This document shows positions 1 through 8,800 of a stretch of DNA of 64,000 bases, piece by piece (the stretch's first letter is position 1; the number at the start of each line of letters is the position of its first letter). The stretch comes from a virus. The notes below the pieces were generated by a model. The model was not told the DNA's origin and searched no databases. It worked only from the letters and a program-made list of their open reading frames with translations. The stretch covers positions 1-64,000 of IMG/VR virus record IMGVR_UViG_3300025809_000014. One strand, given 5' to 3'. The position numbers and the translations under genes were made by a program.

Positions 1-114
1 TCAGGAACGTCTGGCACCTCTGGAACAACAGGAACTAGCGGTACCACAGGAACAAGTGGTACTACAGGAACTTCAGGTACAACAGGAACCTCTGGTACTA
101 GTGGATCTTCTGTA
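1..114 (+). repeat. GTS/GTT low-complexity repeat in fibre gene
   Basis: Tandem 9-15 bp units encode Gly-Thr-Ser and Gly-Thr-Thr triplets. The repeat continues an array that starts before the window. It is coding and belongs to the truncated fibre. Confidence 0.7.
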
Positions 115-1815
115 ACAGTATCAGGAACTACAAATAGACTTGTTAAGTTTACTAGTAGCTCCACTATAGGTAACTCAAATAATGAGGATAACGGAACTAC
201 AACAAGTGTTGGTCAGAATTTTGAAGTTACTGATGGACTTGGTAATGATGAAGTATTTACAGTTTCTTCAAGTGATGGATTATTTAGACTAGGAGATATC
301 GAAGGATTAGGGGATGAAATGTATATTGAAGGTGGATATTCTGGTGCATTCAGTATGTATACAGGAGGTGTTCAAGGATTTCATATGAATAATTCTGGTA
401 GAATTGTTGTAAATGGAACAACTGAACCTATTGGTTCCACAGCAAAACTTAGTGTAAATGGTAATATATATACGAGTACAGTTTATATTGGTAATGGTTT
501 AAATAACTTTATCAGTAGTTATAATGGTGGTATGCTTATATATTCTCAATCAGGAACACAAATTTCTCTTGGTGGCGGTATAGGAAACAGACAAAACGAT
601 GTTGTAGTTGGTAATGGATATTTATATGTAAATAATAATGGTGCAGCAGCAGCATTTACTGTTAATGTTTTTCCATTTACAACAAGTAGTAGTTCTAGTT
701 ATACTCATGATGCAGTAATAGCAGGTAGAAGCAATTTATCTACTCCAGGAACTCTTTTATTACACAATACAGACACTAGTATAAGTGCTGGTGAAGCAGT
801 AGGTGTTCTTCAATTTGGTGGTAGAGATGATAGTAATACTTCATATATTTCTTCTCAAATATCTGCTGAGGTATTTCAAGGTCCAGGTACTGGTGGTACT
901 GGTGGAGGAATATTAAAACTTCAAACAAGTAATACAAGTACTGGTGGACAAGTTATAACACGTATGCTTATTGATAATGATGGTGATGTTGGTATTGGTA
1001 CACAGAATATCACACCTTTAGCTAGATTTCATGTTGATGGTGCCACATACCTTAGAGGAGACTTCTTTAGTGCAAAAACTGGAAGTATAGGAACCTCTAA
1101 TATGATAGAGGCTAAGGCAGGAGGCACTTCAAGTGGTGATGCACAGATTATAATTGGTGATGTTAATGATTATTGGGGTGGTTCAAGCAGTTATAGTGTA
1201 TGGAATACTACTGATCGAACTTTAATACATGGAGTGAATGTTGGTATAAATGTTGACCCACAAAACATGCTCCACTTATTTAAAGGTAACCTTTACCTCC
1301 AAAGCTCAGGACTAAGAGATGCTAATGGAGACTATGGTGCAGCAGGTCAAAATTTAAAATCCGATGGTCAAGGAACTGTAGGATGGAGTTGGGAAAAAAT
1401 GACACTAGTATCTACGTTCTACGCAAGTAGTTATTCGAGTGGTAGCATTATATACATGCCTGTAGGAGGAACGTTAAGTGAAAACACTAGTAATCAATAC
1501 TATAACAACTTCGTTGCTCCATATAATGGAAGAGTTAGACAAATAAGAATAAAAAACGTCAGTGGATCTACTCCAACAGCAACAAGCTTTACATCATTTA
1601 GAGTGTATGTTAATGGATCATTGTCAAGCTCACAAACACCTACAACAACTAATGGTGGAGCTACAGGAATGATGGGCGTGAAAGAGTACTCAGATACTGA
1701 TGCTCAATTTACTGCAGGAGATAGAGTACAATTTGCCTATGTAGCTTCTGGAGGCACAGGACATATTTACGGAGCTACAGCAACATTTATAATAGAATAC
1801 ACAGAAAACAAATAG
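1..1815 (+). CDS. Tail fibre protein, 5'-truncated by the window edge
   Basis: The reading frame is open from base 1 to the TAG at 1813-1815, so the true start lies upstream of the window. The first 38 or so codons are a Gly-Thr-Ser/Gly-Thr-Thr low-complexity repeat of the kind found in phage fibre stalks. The rest is rich in Gly, Ser, Thr and Asn with alternating polar and hydrophobic residues, which suggests beta-helical or beta-sandwich fibre structure. The last ~150 residues look like a separate globular tip. Two bases separate it from the next fibre gene. Receptor binding at the distal tail is an inference from composition and position; no specific family was recognised for the tip. Confidence 0.75.
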   Translation, partial: SGTSGTSGTTGTSGTTGTSGTTGTSGTTGTSGTSGSSVTVSGTTNRLVKFTSSSTIGNSNNEDNGTTTSVGQNFEVTDGLGNDEVFTVSSSDGLFRLGDIEGLGDEMYIEGGYSGAFSMYTGGVQGFHMNNSGRIVVNGTTEPIGSTAKLSVNGNIYTSTVYIGNGLNNFISSYNGGMLIYSQSGTQISLGGGIGNRQNDVVVGNGYLYVNNNGAAAAFTVNVFPFTTSSSSSYTHDAVIAGRSNLSTPGTLLLHNTDTSISAGEAVGVLQFGGRDDSNTSYISSQISAEVFQGPGTGGTGGGILKLQTSNTSTGGQVITRMLIDNDGDVGIGTQNITPLARFHVDGATYLRGDFFSAKTGSIGTSNMIEAKAGGTSSGDAQIIIGDVNDYWGGSSSYSVWNTTDRTLIHGVNVGINVDPQNMLHLFKGNLYLQSSGLRDANGDYGAAGQNLKSDGQGTVGWSWEKMTLVSTFYASSYSSGSIIYMPVGGTLSENTSNQYYNNFVAPYNGRVRQIRIKNVSGSTPTATSFTSFRVYVNGSLSSSQTPTTTNGGATGMMGVKEYSDTDAQFTAGDRVQFAYVASGGTGHIYGATATFIIEYTENK

Positions 1816-1817
1816 AT

Positions 1818-3584
1818 ATGGCAGCAAGTAATTTAAATAATGATATACAACTATCACATCCTTTATACAAGAATGATCCTGGAAGAACTAGACCAGGAAA
1901 GGATGCTGATGGTGTAGTAAGAACACCTAGTAGTGAGACAGAAGACATTGCTGCTCATTCAACTATTCTGGATAGCGTTTCAGATAATGGTAAGTTTGAA
2001 TATCTTATACCTATTATAAATAACTTGGAATCTGTAAGAGAGGATTTACAAGATCTTTATACATGGACTGTTTGTGCATTTGGAAAAGATTGTAGTAAAG
2101 CTGCATCTCAGGGACCCAAAGGGGATACTGGAGCACAAGGTCCAAAAGGTGACACAGGTTCACAAGGACCTATAGGTAATACAGGACTAACTGGTGCTCA
2201 AGGTGCCCAAGGTGCTACTGGACTAAGAGGTTTACAAGGAGCAACAGGATCTCAAGGAGCAACAGGTAATAGTGGTACATCTGGTACTTCAGGAAATTCT
2301 GGTACAGCAGGTACTAGCGGTACTAGTGGTGGAAAAGGAGCAACAGGAAATACTGGAGCACAAGGTGTAAAAGGAGACACAGGAGCACAGGGTATACAAG
2401 GTGTAAAGGGTGATAAAGGTGCACAGGGAGATGCTGGATGGGGTATAACCATGAAAGGTGAGGTGGCTACTGAAGCTAACCTACCTTCTACAGGTAATTC
2501 TAACGGTGATGCTTATATTGTTCAAGCAGATGACTCTATTTGGTTATGGACATCAGCTGAGGGGTGGATAAGTGGTGGTTCTATAAAAGGACCTAAAGGA
2601 GATAAAGGTGATACTGGTGCTCAGGGAGCAACAGGTGCTCAGGGCCCACAGGGTGTCAAAGGAAATACTGGAGCAACAGGTTCACAGGGAGTTAAGGGAA
2701 ACACTGGTGCTACTGGAGCTGCTGGAACTAGTGGTGTAGACGGTGCTAAAGGAGATCAAGGAATTCAAGGGGTTAAAGGAAATACTGGATCTGCTGGTTC
2801 AAATGGATCCAATGGAGCACAAGGTATTCAAGGTATTCAGGGTGAAAAAGGAGATACTGGGGCTACTGGATCTCAAGGAATACAAGGAGTAAAAGGTAAT
2901 ACTGGAAATACAGGAGCAGCTGGTGCTAATGGAACTTCTGGTACTTCTGGAGTGAACGGAGCAACTGGACCTAAAGGTGATACTGGGTCTAAAGGTAACA
3001 CTGGGGCAGCTGGAGCAAACGGAACTTCTGGAACTAGTGGTGCTAAAGGTAATACAGGATCTACAGGTAGTCAAGGAGCACAAGGAAACCCAGGTGCCAA
3101 TGGTACATCTGGTACTTCTGGAATCAATGGAGCTAAAGGTAACACTGGTTCTACAGGTGCACAAGGAGTTAAAGGAAATACAGGTAATGCAGGAGCTAAT
3201 GGTACATCTGGCACAAGTGGATCCTCTGGTGTAAATGGAGCTAAAGGTAATACAGGTAATACAGGATCCCCTGGATCAAATGGTACATCAGGTGTTAACG
3301 GAGCAACAGGTTCACAAGGTCCAAAAGGTGATCAAGGTATACAAGGGATACAGGGTGCAACAGGTAATACAGGTGCAACTGGTGGTAAAGGAGATACAGG
3401 AGCTACTGGAGCAACAGGTCCAGCTGGAAGTAATGCAACAATAGCATGGTTTGCTGCATGTGGAGACAAAGAAACAGACCTTTATGTTGCATCAATTTGT
3501 ATAAATGAGAAAGGTGGTTATATAGGCTTTACAAATAACAAAGGTGCAACTGTTTATTGTACAAAAGTTACCCCAAAGCTTTAA
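1818..3584 (+). CDS. Collagen-like tail fibre protein
   Basis: This 588-residue protein is dominated by Gly-X-Y triplets from about residue 98 to 537, mostly GxxGxTGA/GxKGD types mixed with GTSGTS blocks. The non-repetitive N-terminus (1-97) probably attaches to the virion. A ~50-residue globular insert (about 206-254, with GDAYIVQ and WLWT motifs) interrupts the triplets and resembles small carbohydrate-binding-like inserts of other phage fibres. The C-terminal ~50 residues contain four cysteines and form the tip. It starts two bases after the upstream fibre stop and its 3' end overlaps the convergent glycosyltransferase by 17 bases. A trimeric collagen-like stalk is known for such phage proteins; the receptor is unknown. 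Confidence 0.85.
   Translation: MAASNLNNDIQLSHPLYKNDPGRTRPGKDADGVVRTPSSETEDIAAHSTILDSVSDNGKFEYLIPIINNLESVREDLQDLYTWTVCAFGKDCSKAASQGPKGDTGAQGPKGDTGSQGPIGNTGLTGAQGAQGATGLRGLQGATGSQGATGNSGTSGTSGNSGTAGTSGTSGGKGATGNTGAQGVKGDTGAQGIQGVKGDKGAQGDAGWGITMKGEVATEANLPSTGNSNGDAYIVQADDSIWLWTSAEGWISGGSIKGPKGDKGDTGAQGATGAQGPQGVKGNTGATGSQGVKGNTGATGAAGTSGVDGAKGDQGIQGVKGNTGSAGSNGSNGAQGIQGIQGEKGDTGATGSQGIQGVKGNTGNTGAAGANGTSGTSGVNGATGPKGDTGSKGNTGAAGANGTSGTSGAKGNTGSTGSQGAQGNPGANGTSGTSGINGAKGNTGSTGAQGVKGNTGNAGANGTSGTSGSSGVNGAKGNTGNTGSPGSNGTSGVNGATGSQGPKGDQGIQGIQGATGNTGATGGKGDTGATGATGPAGSNATIAWFAACGDKETDLYVASICINEKGGYIGFTNNKGATVYCTKVTPKL
2107..3432 (+). repeat. Collagen-like Gly-X-Y coding repeat
   Basis: Repeated 9-bp-multiple units encode Gly-X-Y triplets, interrupted once by a globular insert at about 2435-2580. 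Lys-Gly-Asp, Lys-Gly-Asn and Gly-Thr-Ser triplets recur. Similar units make recombinational length change likely. Confidence 0.8.
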
Positions 3585-6528
3585 TTATATCAATAACCTT
3601 ATTAGATTTTATACCTCTATGGCATTCAAAGTGTCTAGGGGTATTTTTATGTTCAGGGCACCAATCCCAATCTCCTTTATCAAACTTATGGTTAGGATTA
3701 TTCCAACACCCATGACATAAAGATTCATCAGTAACTCTATAACAACTGAATTCGTGATCAGCTTCTGTAAAGTTTGATATCATCACAACAGGTGTACCTA
3801 TAGCCCAAGCTAACCAACTAAGTCCACTAGATAGCCCTATAAAGAACTCACTCTGTCTTATACAGTCAATAGTGTATTCTAAACTGGTATCAACTATCTT
3901 CTCACAATTATCAAAAGGATTGTTTTCTATAGATGTGTTGATAATAAAGTAACCTTGTTCATGTAAATAGTTTATAACTTCCTGCCACCCTTCTCTTGTC
4001 CAGAACTTACAACCAGCTGTAGAGTTAGTAGCTATAGTTACATACTTGCCTGGAACATTGTAGTTATCTTTCATACCACATTCGTTCCCCCAGTTACTTT
4101 TAACTCTTGGCACTATTTCTTTGTGCGTCAGCCCTAAAATATTGGAGGCGGCCTTTTGTAACGAAATTGTATTTGGCAACTCTGGCTCTCTATTCTTGTC
4201 ATAAAACCAACCTATCTTATACATTGCATATATATTAGGTACTTCTGAACCAGGGTTTACAAATTCTAATTCAGGATACACCTCTTCAAATAAGAAGTTC
4301 TTAAAAGTACTTACAATCACTTTACAATTATGCTTATTCTGAAACTCTAATACATAAGGTATCCATGCTATAGAGTCTCCTAAGGAGCTACTGTCAAAAG
4401 ATATATAGACACGCTTATCTTCTAAGTTTAATGTTTCATTATACACCTCTACACCATCCTTTAACACAACAGTTTTCCACTTTGTATAGTATTCTCTATA
4501 AACAGTTGACCAGTGATTAACCTTCATAACATTATGATATACTAGCTCTTCTCCATCAAGTAGATGAACAGCGAATTCGCTTTCAGATGTACCTGTAATT
4601 TCTATTCTTGGCTTTCCTATAAAGCTTTGATTTATTTGATAATCATCGTGACTTTTTACTTCTAGATTTAAAACATCCTCATATAAATTAACATGCTTTT
4701 TACCAAAGACACTACTAGTGTTATGTGTAGGCACCTCATATTTTAAAGGCTCATTTAACAAGCGCTTTAGTTGGTTCTTCATCTTCATAGGGTTTAGATC
4801 CTCTATGTAAGGTGTGAACATATCTTTATACTGTGCAAGATTACGTGCTAATATAGGTAGGCCATATGAAATAGCTTCTCTAATTGCTAGTGGGTTACAT
4901 TCCCATACAGAGTTAAACATAAATGCATCTGCAGCTAATAAGAATTTATCTACATCATTACGTTCTCCCCACACGGTAACATTACTTGGCAAGTCTGTCA
5001 TTAAAGGTTCCCAATAGTCTTGAAAGTTTCCAGCTTGGTTACCAACAAAATGAAACTGTACATTTGGTAGCTTTCTTGCAATAGCTATACCTTCTCCTTG
5101 GTTCTTACCTTTAGTCCAGAGCCCTACATTGACTACATGTTTTTTATTGATATCTAATCCTAAGTCATATTTAGCATTCATCTTGCTCTGCCAGTCATAT
5201 ATCACTGCGTCTACTGGAAACTCTAGAACTGCTCTGTGAGAAGGCATGTTTTTAAATGTTTCTAAATGATAAGGTGTACAGAATGCATATGCGTCTGGAT
5301 GGTACCTCTTATCCCTATCAGGTCTAAACGATATATTATGACAAGTTTCTATCACCTTCCAAGATCTGTCTTCAGCATATAGTAAAGGTAATACCTCTTC
5401 TGAACCATCCCCTAAATGCTCACTCATCTCATCTATATGTACAATATCAATACTATTGTATTTTATAATGTCTAGCAGTTCTGTTTTATCTTCACCTAAT
5501 GTGTAGAAGTTAGGTACAAGTTGTTTTATCTGGTTTTTTTGTACAACAAAATGATCACTATAATTAGCCCACTCTACTACATATATATTAAAACCTCTCA
5601 AGGCCTTTATTCTCTTTAGTAGAAACTCAGGCATCCCACCTGTAGAAAGATGTGGTGCTAAAAACAATACTTTTTTAGATAACTTGTTTATCATATCTTG
5701 CATTAAGATTGTATTCTTTTCTCCATGTAAGGCCATAAGATGTTCTTCTTTTGCAGGAACCGCTACCCATTCTGCTGTATGATTAATGCTACCAGTGAAT
5801 TCTAATGTCATTAGATCTACATCCTTTGTATAGTTTATATACATTATAGGAAGCCCTTCATGTATATTATACTTCCACAATAATACATTTGCTATTGTTT
5901 CTTCGTGATATGGTGCATATAACTCATGATTAGTTATAACTTTTGGGTGGTTACACATCCATGACCACTCACTTATAAAATCTTTTGATTGCTGTCCTGC
6001 TACAAAATATCCTGTTTGCCTATACTTGTTTCTAACTGACTGGTCTACATTAAATAGATCACATGCTGGATACTCTAAACTAAGATGTAACTCATCTCTA
6101 GTCTCTACACCACCACGTCCATTTATAAATAGGTAGTCATATATACCTTCTACAAAATAAGGATGTGTACAATTATCAGGGTAATGGTCAAATATTTTGT
6201 TTATGTTTGAAGTTACTACTGTATCAGAATCTATATATGCTACAGTTTTTGCATATTTATCTAAAGCATCTAATATAATAGCTGGCCTTTGAATAAGAAG
6301 CTTGTATATGTTAGGATCACTTCTGTCAATGTAATCTTTTTTTGAGGAATCTGCACTATTTAGTGTCCAAGGTATTGTTCTAGATGCATCATGTACAGAC
6401 TTGTTACAGTTCATCATGTATACAATAACTGGTATATTACTAACATTATTTATACTTTTTACTGCCATTGATACAACATCATAATATGCTTCATTAGCAT
6501 AAAGTACAAAGGCTTTATCTACTTTCAT
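3568..6528 (-). CDS. Three-module glycosyltransferase (GT-A + GT4-like + heptosyltransferase-like)
   Basis: Three glycosyltransferase modules are visible in 986 residues. Residues 1-280 look like a GT-A nucleotide-sugar transferase with a DxD motif (Asp100-Ser-Asp102). Residues 285-620 look like a GT-B/GT4 enzyme, with a GGMPEF glycine loop near 297 and an E-x7-E-type segment around Glu543-Glu551. Residues 700-986 resemble autotransporter O-heptosyltransferases of the TibC/Aah type: an SxLGDSIAW segment, IGLSSGLSWLAWAIG near 897-911, and a cysteine cluster (929, 938, 941, 957, 969) like the TibC iron finger. It is convergent with the collagen-like fibre and overlaps it by 17 bases. Action on the fibre is inference from context; modification of host surface sugars is the alternative. 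Confidence 0.8.
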   Translation of the reverse strand: MKVDKAFVLYANEAYYDVVSMAVKSINNVSNIPVIVYMMNCNKSVHDASRTIPWTLNSADSSKKDYIDRSDPNIYKLLIQRPAIILDALDKYAKTVAYIDSDTVVTSNINKIFDHYPDNCTHPYFVEGIYDYLFINGRGGVETRDELHLSLEYPACDLFNVDQSVRNKYRQTGYFVAGQQSKDFISEWSWMCNHPKVITNHELYAPYHEETIANVLLWKYNIHEGLPIMYINYTKDVDLMTLEFTGSINHTAEWVAVPAKEEHLMALHGEKNTILMQDMINKLSKKVLFLAPHLSTGGMPEFLLKRIKALRGFNIYVVEWANYSDHFVVQKNQIKQLVPNFYTLGEDKTELLDIIKYNSIDIVHIDEMSEHLGDGSEEVLPLLYAEDRSWKVIETCHNISFRPDRDKRYHPDAYAFCTPYHLETFKNMPSHRAVLEFPVDAVIYDWQSKMNAKYDLGLDINKKHVVNVGLWTKGKNQGEGIAIARKLPNVQFHFVGNQAGNFQDYWEPLMTDLPSNVTVWGERNDVDKFLLAADAFMFNSVWECNPLAIREAISYGLPILARNLAQYKDMFTPYIEDLNPMKMKNQLKRLLNEPLKYEVPTHNTSSVFGKKHVNLYEDVLNLEVKSHDDYQINQSFIGKPRIEITGTSESEFAVHLLDGEELVYHNVMKVNHWSTVYREYYTKWKTVVLKDGVEVYNETLNLEDKRVYISFDSSSLGDSIAWIPYVLEFQNKHNCKVIVSTFKNFLFEEVYPELEFVNPGSEVPNIYAMYKIGWFYDKNREPELPNTISLQKAASNILGLTHKEIVPRVKSNWGNECGMKDNYNVPGKYVTIATNSTAGCKFWTREGWQEVINYLHEQGYFIINTSIENNPFDNCEKIVDTSLEYTIDCIRQSEFFIGLSSGLSWLAWAIGTPVVMISNFTEADHEFSCYRVTDESLCHGCWNNPNHKFDKGDWDWCPEHKNTPRHFECHRGIKSNKVIDIIKALG

Positions 6529-6547
6529 AAAGTTTTATATTTGTAAA

Positions 6548-6555
6548 CAAAGTTA
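6548..6555 (-). promoter_or_regulatory. Candidate -7 box (TAACTTTG) for the glycosyltransferase gene
   Basis: Read on the minus strand this matches TAnnTTTG, the Bacteroidota -7 element, about 20 bases before the ATG at 6528. No good TTTG lies at the expected upstream distance, so support is weak. Confidence 0.35.
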
Positions 6556-6608
6556 GTAAAATAAATTAAAAGTTTATGCTATATTATGCAAATAATTTGA
6601 CTAACAGT

Positions 6609-6639
6609 TTTGGTATTCTAAAAAGTTTAGTTATATTTG
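6609..6639 (+). promoter_or_regulatory. Bacteroidota-type promoter for the lysis operon
   Basis: TTTG at 6609-6612 is followed after 19 bases by TATATTTG at 6632-6639. This is the Bacteroidota -33/-7 arrangement. It points into the lysis cassette that starts at 6750 and leaves a leader of about 100 bases. Confidence 0.65.
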
Positions 6640-6669
6640 TTCATTACATCGTGTAACTTCTACACAACT

Positions 6670-6718
6670 ACACCTATATCTAGTATAAAACCATCCACTA
6701 CACTTATAGAATAGGTGT
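6670..6718 (+). other. Leader hairpin upstream of the lysis operon
   Basis: ACACCTAT at 6670-6677 is the perfect inverted complement of ATAGGTGT at 6711-6718. GTAAC and GTTAC just outside can extend the pairing. It lies in the predicted leader between the promoter and the first lysis gene, where it could affect mRNA stability or translation. No known riboswitch was recognised. Confidence 0.4.
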
Positions 6719-6749
6719 GTTACTTTTATATATATATAAAGAATAAATC

Positions 6750-7073
6750 ATGGCTGACCACACTGCTTATCAACAACAAGTAAAACAAGAATTAAAAAAC
6801 ATGGACCATCGTTTAGACGAGATGGAGGAAAAAATGAACTCCATTGATACAAAATTAACACAAGTAGTTGATGCAATATTAGGAAACTCCCTCACTAAAA
6901 CAGGTGGATTTGTTAATGACATTGATGAACTTAAAAAGAAAATAGAGTTATTAGAATCACAAGTTGAAAAACAAGAAGAATTTAAAAAGAAATTCTCTTG
7001 GACTGTTGGACTTGTTACAGCAGGGGCACTAGTTATACAGTATTTAATTAATCTATATTCTAAAATTAAATAA
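6750..7073 (+). CDS. XhlA-like coiled-coil membrane protein
   Basis: The 107-residue protein has a long charged coiled coil with heptad spacing (about residues 8-80, including RLDEMEEKMNSIDTKL) followed by one hydrophobic segment (about 83-102) at the C-terminus. This matches haemolysin XhlA family proteins, holin-associated factors of phage lysis modules, in layout and size. It is the first gene after a promoter and precedes a holin-like protein and the endolysin. A helper role in membrane lesion formation is inferred from architecture and neighbours. Confidence 0.55.
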   Translation: MADHTAYQQQVKQELKNMDHRLDEMEEKMNSIDTKLTQVVDAILGNSLTKTGGFVNDIDELKKKIELLESQVEKQEEFKKKFSWTVGLVTAGALVIQYLINLYSKIK

Positions 7074-7074
7074 T

Positions 7075-7269
7075 ATGAAAAAGTTAAAAAACATTATAAG
7101 CGTTATTAAGAACTGGATTATTTCAAATGGAGTTGAAGGCGCTTTAGGATTAATTCTTGGACTCATTCTTTGGGTTGCAGGATATAAGATATGGGCAGGT
7201 GTGTCTTTTGGCGTATTTGCACATAAGAACTGGGATATTGTAAAGTCTTGGATCAATAAAAATATATGA
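7075..7269 (+). CDS. Small membrane protein of the lysis cassette
   Basis: This 64-residue protein has a basic N-terminus (MKKLKN) and a central hydrophobic stretch of about 30 residues (LGLILGLILWVAGYKIWAGV) that could form one or two membrane segments. It starts one base after the preceding stop and its end overlaps the next start by four bases, implying translational coupling. No family was recognised. Its place between the XhlA-like and holin-like genes suggests a holin, antiholin or accessory role, but this is context only. Confidence 0.55.
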   Translation: MKKLKNIISVIKNWIISNGVEGALGLILGLILWVAGYKIWAGVSFGVFAHKNWDIVKSWINKNI

Positions 7270-7505
7270 GTAGAAAAGAGAAGATAGATTATTACTTAAA
7301 GAAATGGATTAGTAGGAAGCTCACTGTGTTTATAGTAGCTTGCTTTGGTCTATTCTCTGATAATATAACATCTTCTGACTGGGTAATAATAGCCACTGTA
7401 TACATATCTATACAAGGTGTTTCTGATCTAGTAGAAAAACTATTCAAAGCAAAGAAATCAGATAGTCCAATATATAATCCTTATTCTAATGAAGAAGGGC
7501 CATGA
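7266..7505 (+). CDS. Holin-like membrane protein
   Basis: The 79-residue protein has a basic N-terminal helix (RKEKIDYYLKKW), two hydrophobic segments (about 19-30 and 38-53) and a charged tail. The segment ending in YISIQGVSDLVEK resembles small phage holins with a YxxxQGxxD feature. Its start overlaps the upstream gene by four bases and its stop overlaps the endolysin start by four bases. Holins permeabilise the inner membrane to release endolysin. The assignment rests on size, topology and its position next to the amidase; the upstream 64-residue protein could instead be the true holin. Confidence 0.55.
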   Translation: MSRKEKIDYYLKKWISRKLTVFIVACFGLFSDNITSSDWVIIATVYISIQGVSDLVEKLFKAKKSDSPIYNPYSNEEGP

Positions 7506-7951
7506 GAAGAATAGACAAGATCATATTACATTGTAGTGCTACTCCTGCTGGAAAACACTTTGACGTTGATGAAATTAGAAGATGGCATGTTGAAGGAAGA
7601 GGTTGGAGAGATATAGGATATCACTATATAGTTTATTTAGATGGAAGTATACATAACGGAAGACCTGTTGAAATCCCAGGGGCTCACGTCAGGGGAAAAA
7701 ATAAACACAGCATTGGTGTTTGTTACATTGGTGGAGTATCTGCAGTAAAAGATAAAAGAGGTAAGTGGCCTGCTGAAGACACAAGAACACCTGAACAAAA
7801 AGAAACTTTATGGAAATTACTCATGGAGTTGATGGCTTGTTATGATGGTGCAACTCTTCACGGACACAATGAGTTTGCCAGGAAAGCTTGTCCAAGTTTT
7901 TCTGTGGCAAGAGAATATAAAGATATAATAGAATTCTATGAAGATAATTAA
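7502..7951 (+). CDS. N-acetylmuramoyl-L-alanine amidase (endolysin)
   Basis: This 149-residue Amidase_2/T7-lysozyme-type enzyme cleaves the bond between N-acetylmuramate and L-alanine in peptidoglycan. Zinc ligand candidates are His10 (ILHCSAT), His122 (HGHNEFARKACPS) and Cys130, with Lys128 at the catalytic position. The spacing matches T7 lysozyme closely. Tyr40/Tyr42 in the GYHY motif are also conserved. There is no signal peptide, so release depends on the adjacent holin candidates. The start overlaps the holin-like stop (ATGA) and the 3' end overlaps the i-spanin-like gene by 14 bases. Confidence 0.92.
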   Translation: MRRIDKIILHCSATPAGKHFDVDEIRRWHVEGRGWRDIGYHYIVYLDGSIHNGRPVEIPGAHVRGKNKHSIGVCYIGGVSAVKDKRGKWPAEDTRTPEQKETLWKLLMELMACYDGATLHGHNEFARKACPSFSVAREYKDIIEFYEDN

Positions 7952-8276
7952 CTTTTTCAAAGAACAATGGTTTTTTGTTTTATTTATTATAGTTTTATTA
8001 ATGATGCAATATGAATCAGATAAGACTATAAAGAAGTACGAAGTACAGTTAAAAGAGTTAAACTTACAAATAGAAATCTACGAAAGACAAGATGCACGTA
8101 TGCAAATTCTTGTAGATAGTTTTAGTACTTTAGATACTAGAGTGGTGGAGAAAATAAGAACCATCAAAGAAAAAGAATATGTACAAATTAAAATGGTTGA
8201 TGATATGCCTGTTAGTGACCTTCAAGAGTTTTTCACAGACAGATACTCTGAGGGCTCCAGTAGTAACACTAACTGA
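7938..8276 (+). CDS. i-spanin-like (Rz-like) membrane coiled-coil protein
   Basis: The 112-residue protein has one N-terminal membrane anchor (about residues 9-23) followed by a coiled coil (about 27-85) and a polar C-terminal tail. This is the type II membrane layout of Rz-like inner-membrane spanins. It follows the endolysin directly, overlapping it by 14 bases. The next gene begins inside it in another frame (98 shared bases), as Rz1 genes do inside Rz. Spanins fuse inner and outer membranes in the last step of Gram-negative lysis. The identification rests on architecture. Confidence 0.55.
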   Translation: MKIINFFKEQWFFVLFIIVLLMMQYESDKTIKKYEVQLKELNLQIEIYERQDARMQILVDSFSTLDTRVVEKIRTIKEKEYVQIKMVDDMPVSDLQEFFTDRYSEGSSSNTN

Positions 8277-8652
8277 GAAGCAAGCTAAGCAGGTAATAAA
8301 AGATCTAATTCAATATGATAATCTTAAACTTATAACAGCAAAGTTAGAGGATAGAATATCATTATTTGAAAAGAAAGAGTTTAGTCTTCTACAGAGATTA
8401 AACTTGAAGGACAGTATTATCTCTACCAAAAATGCTTACATAGACATACAAGAAGATATAATAAACAAGAAAAAACCTCTTAGGTTTAATGGTTTTGTGG
8501 GTGTACAAACTTTTCAAGCATCTTTAATAGATCCTATTCTATATTTTCAAACAGATATGGAACTTAAAAAAATAACTGTAGGAGTTAGAGTATTTGCACA
8601 AGTTAATAATGTTGTAGGATATGGCTTTGTTTTACAATACAAAATATTTTAA
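8179..8652 (+). CDS. Exported o-spanin candidate with beta-rich C-terminus
   Basis: The 157-residue protein begins with a signal peptide (about residues 1-20, ending FKSFSQ before TDTL). A charged, probably coiled-coil region follows (about 30-100). The last 50 residues alternate polar and hydrophobic residues and end in Phe (LQYKIF), resembling outer-membrane beta strands. There is no lipobox cysteine at the cleavage site, unlike classical Rz1 lipoproteins. The start lies within the i-spanin-like gene in a different frame. An outer-membrane partner of the spanin complex is the best inference; a general exported coiled-coil protein is the alternative. Confidence 0.5.
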   Translation: MYKLKWLMICLLVTFKSFSQTDTLRAPVVTLTEKQAKQVIKDLIQYDNLKLITAKLEDRISLFEKKEFSLLQRLNLKDSIISTKNAYIDIQEDIINKKKPLRFNGFVGVQTFQASLIDPILYFQTDMELKKITVGVRVFAQVNNVVGYGFVLQYKIF

Positions 8653-8653
8653 T

Positions 8654-8800
8654 ATGAATGATTGGGAATTAGAAATAGCATTTCACTGGCCACACCAAAG
8701 ATTTGCACTAGGTTGGGAATTTATAGAACCAACAGAAAAGTTTAATTATACAACTATTAAGTTATATCTGTTTGCAATATCAATAACATTAGACTTCTAA
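8654..8800 (+). CDS. Small conserved-type phage protein
   Basis: This 48-residue frame starts one base after the preceding stop. It encodes an aromatic-rich peptide (WELEIAFHWPHQRFALGWEF) ending in alternating residues KLYLFAISITLDF that look like beta strands. I recall similar tiny proteins in other phages but cannot name the family or a function. Its stop codon sits in the first arm of the terminator hairpin, so it is the last gene of the lysis operon. Confidence 0.5.
   Translation: MNDWELEIAFHWPHQRFALGWEFIEPTEKFNYTTIKLYLFAISITLDF

Noticed and set aside
2252-3444. Several frames on both strands across the collagen-like region
   Set aside because: They are by-products of the Gly-X-Y repeat read in other frames; the amino-acid composition is repetitive and they have no neighbours or start signals.
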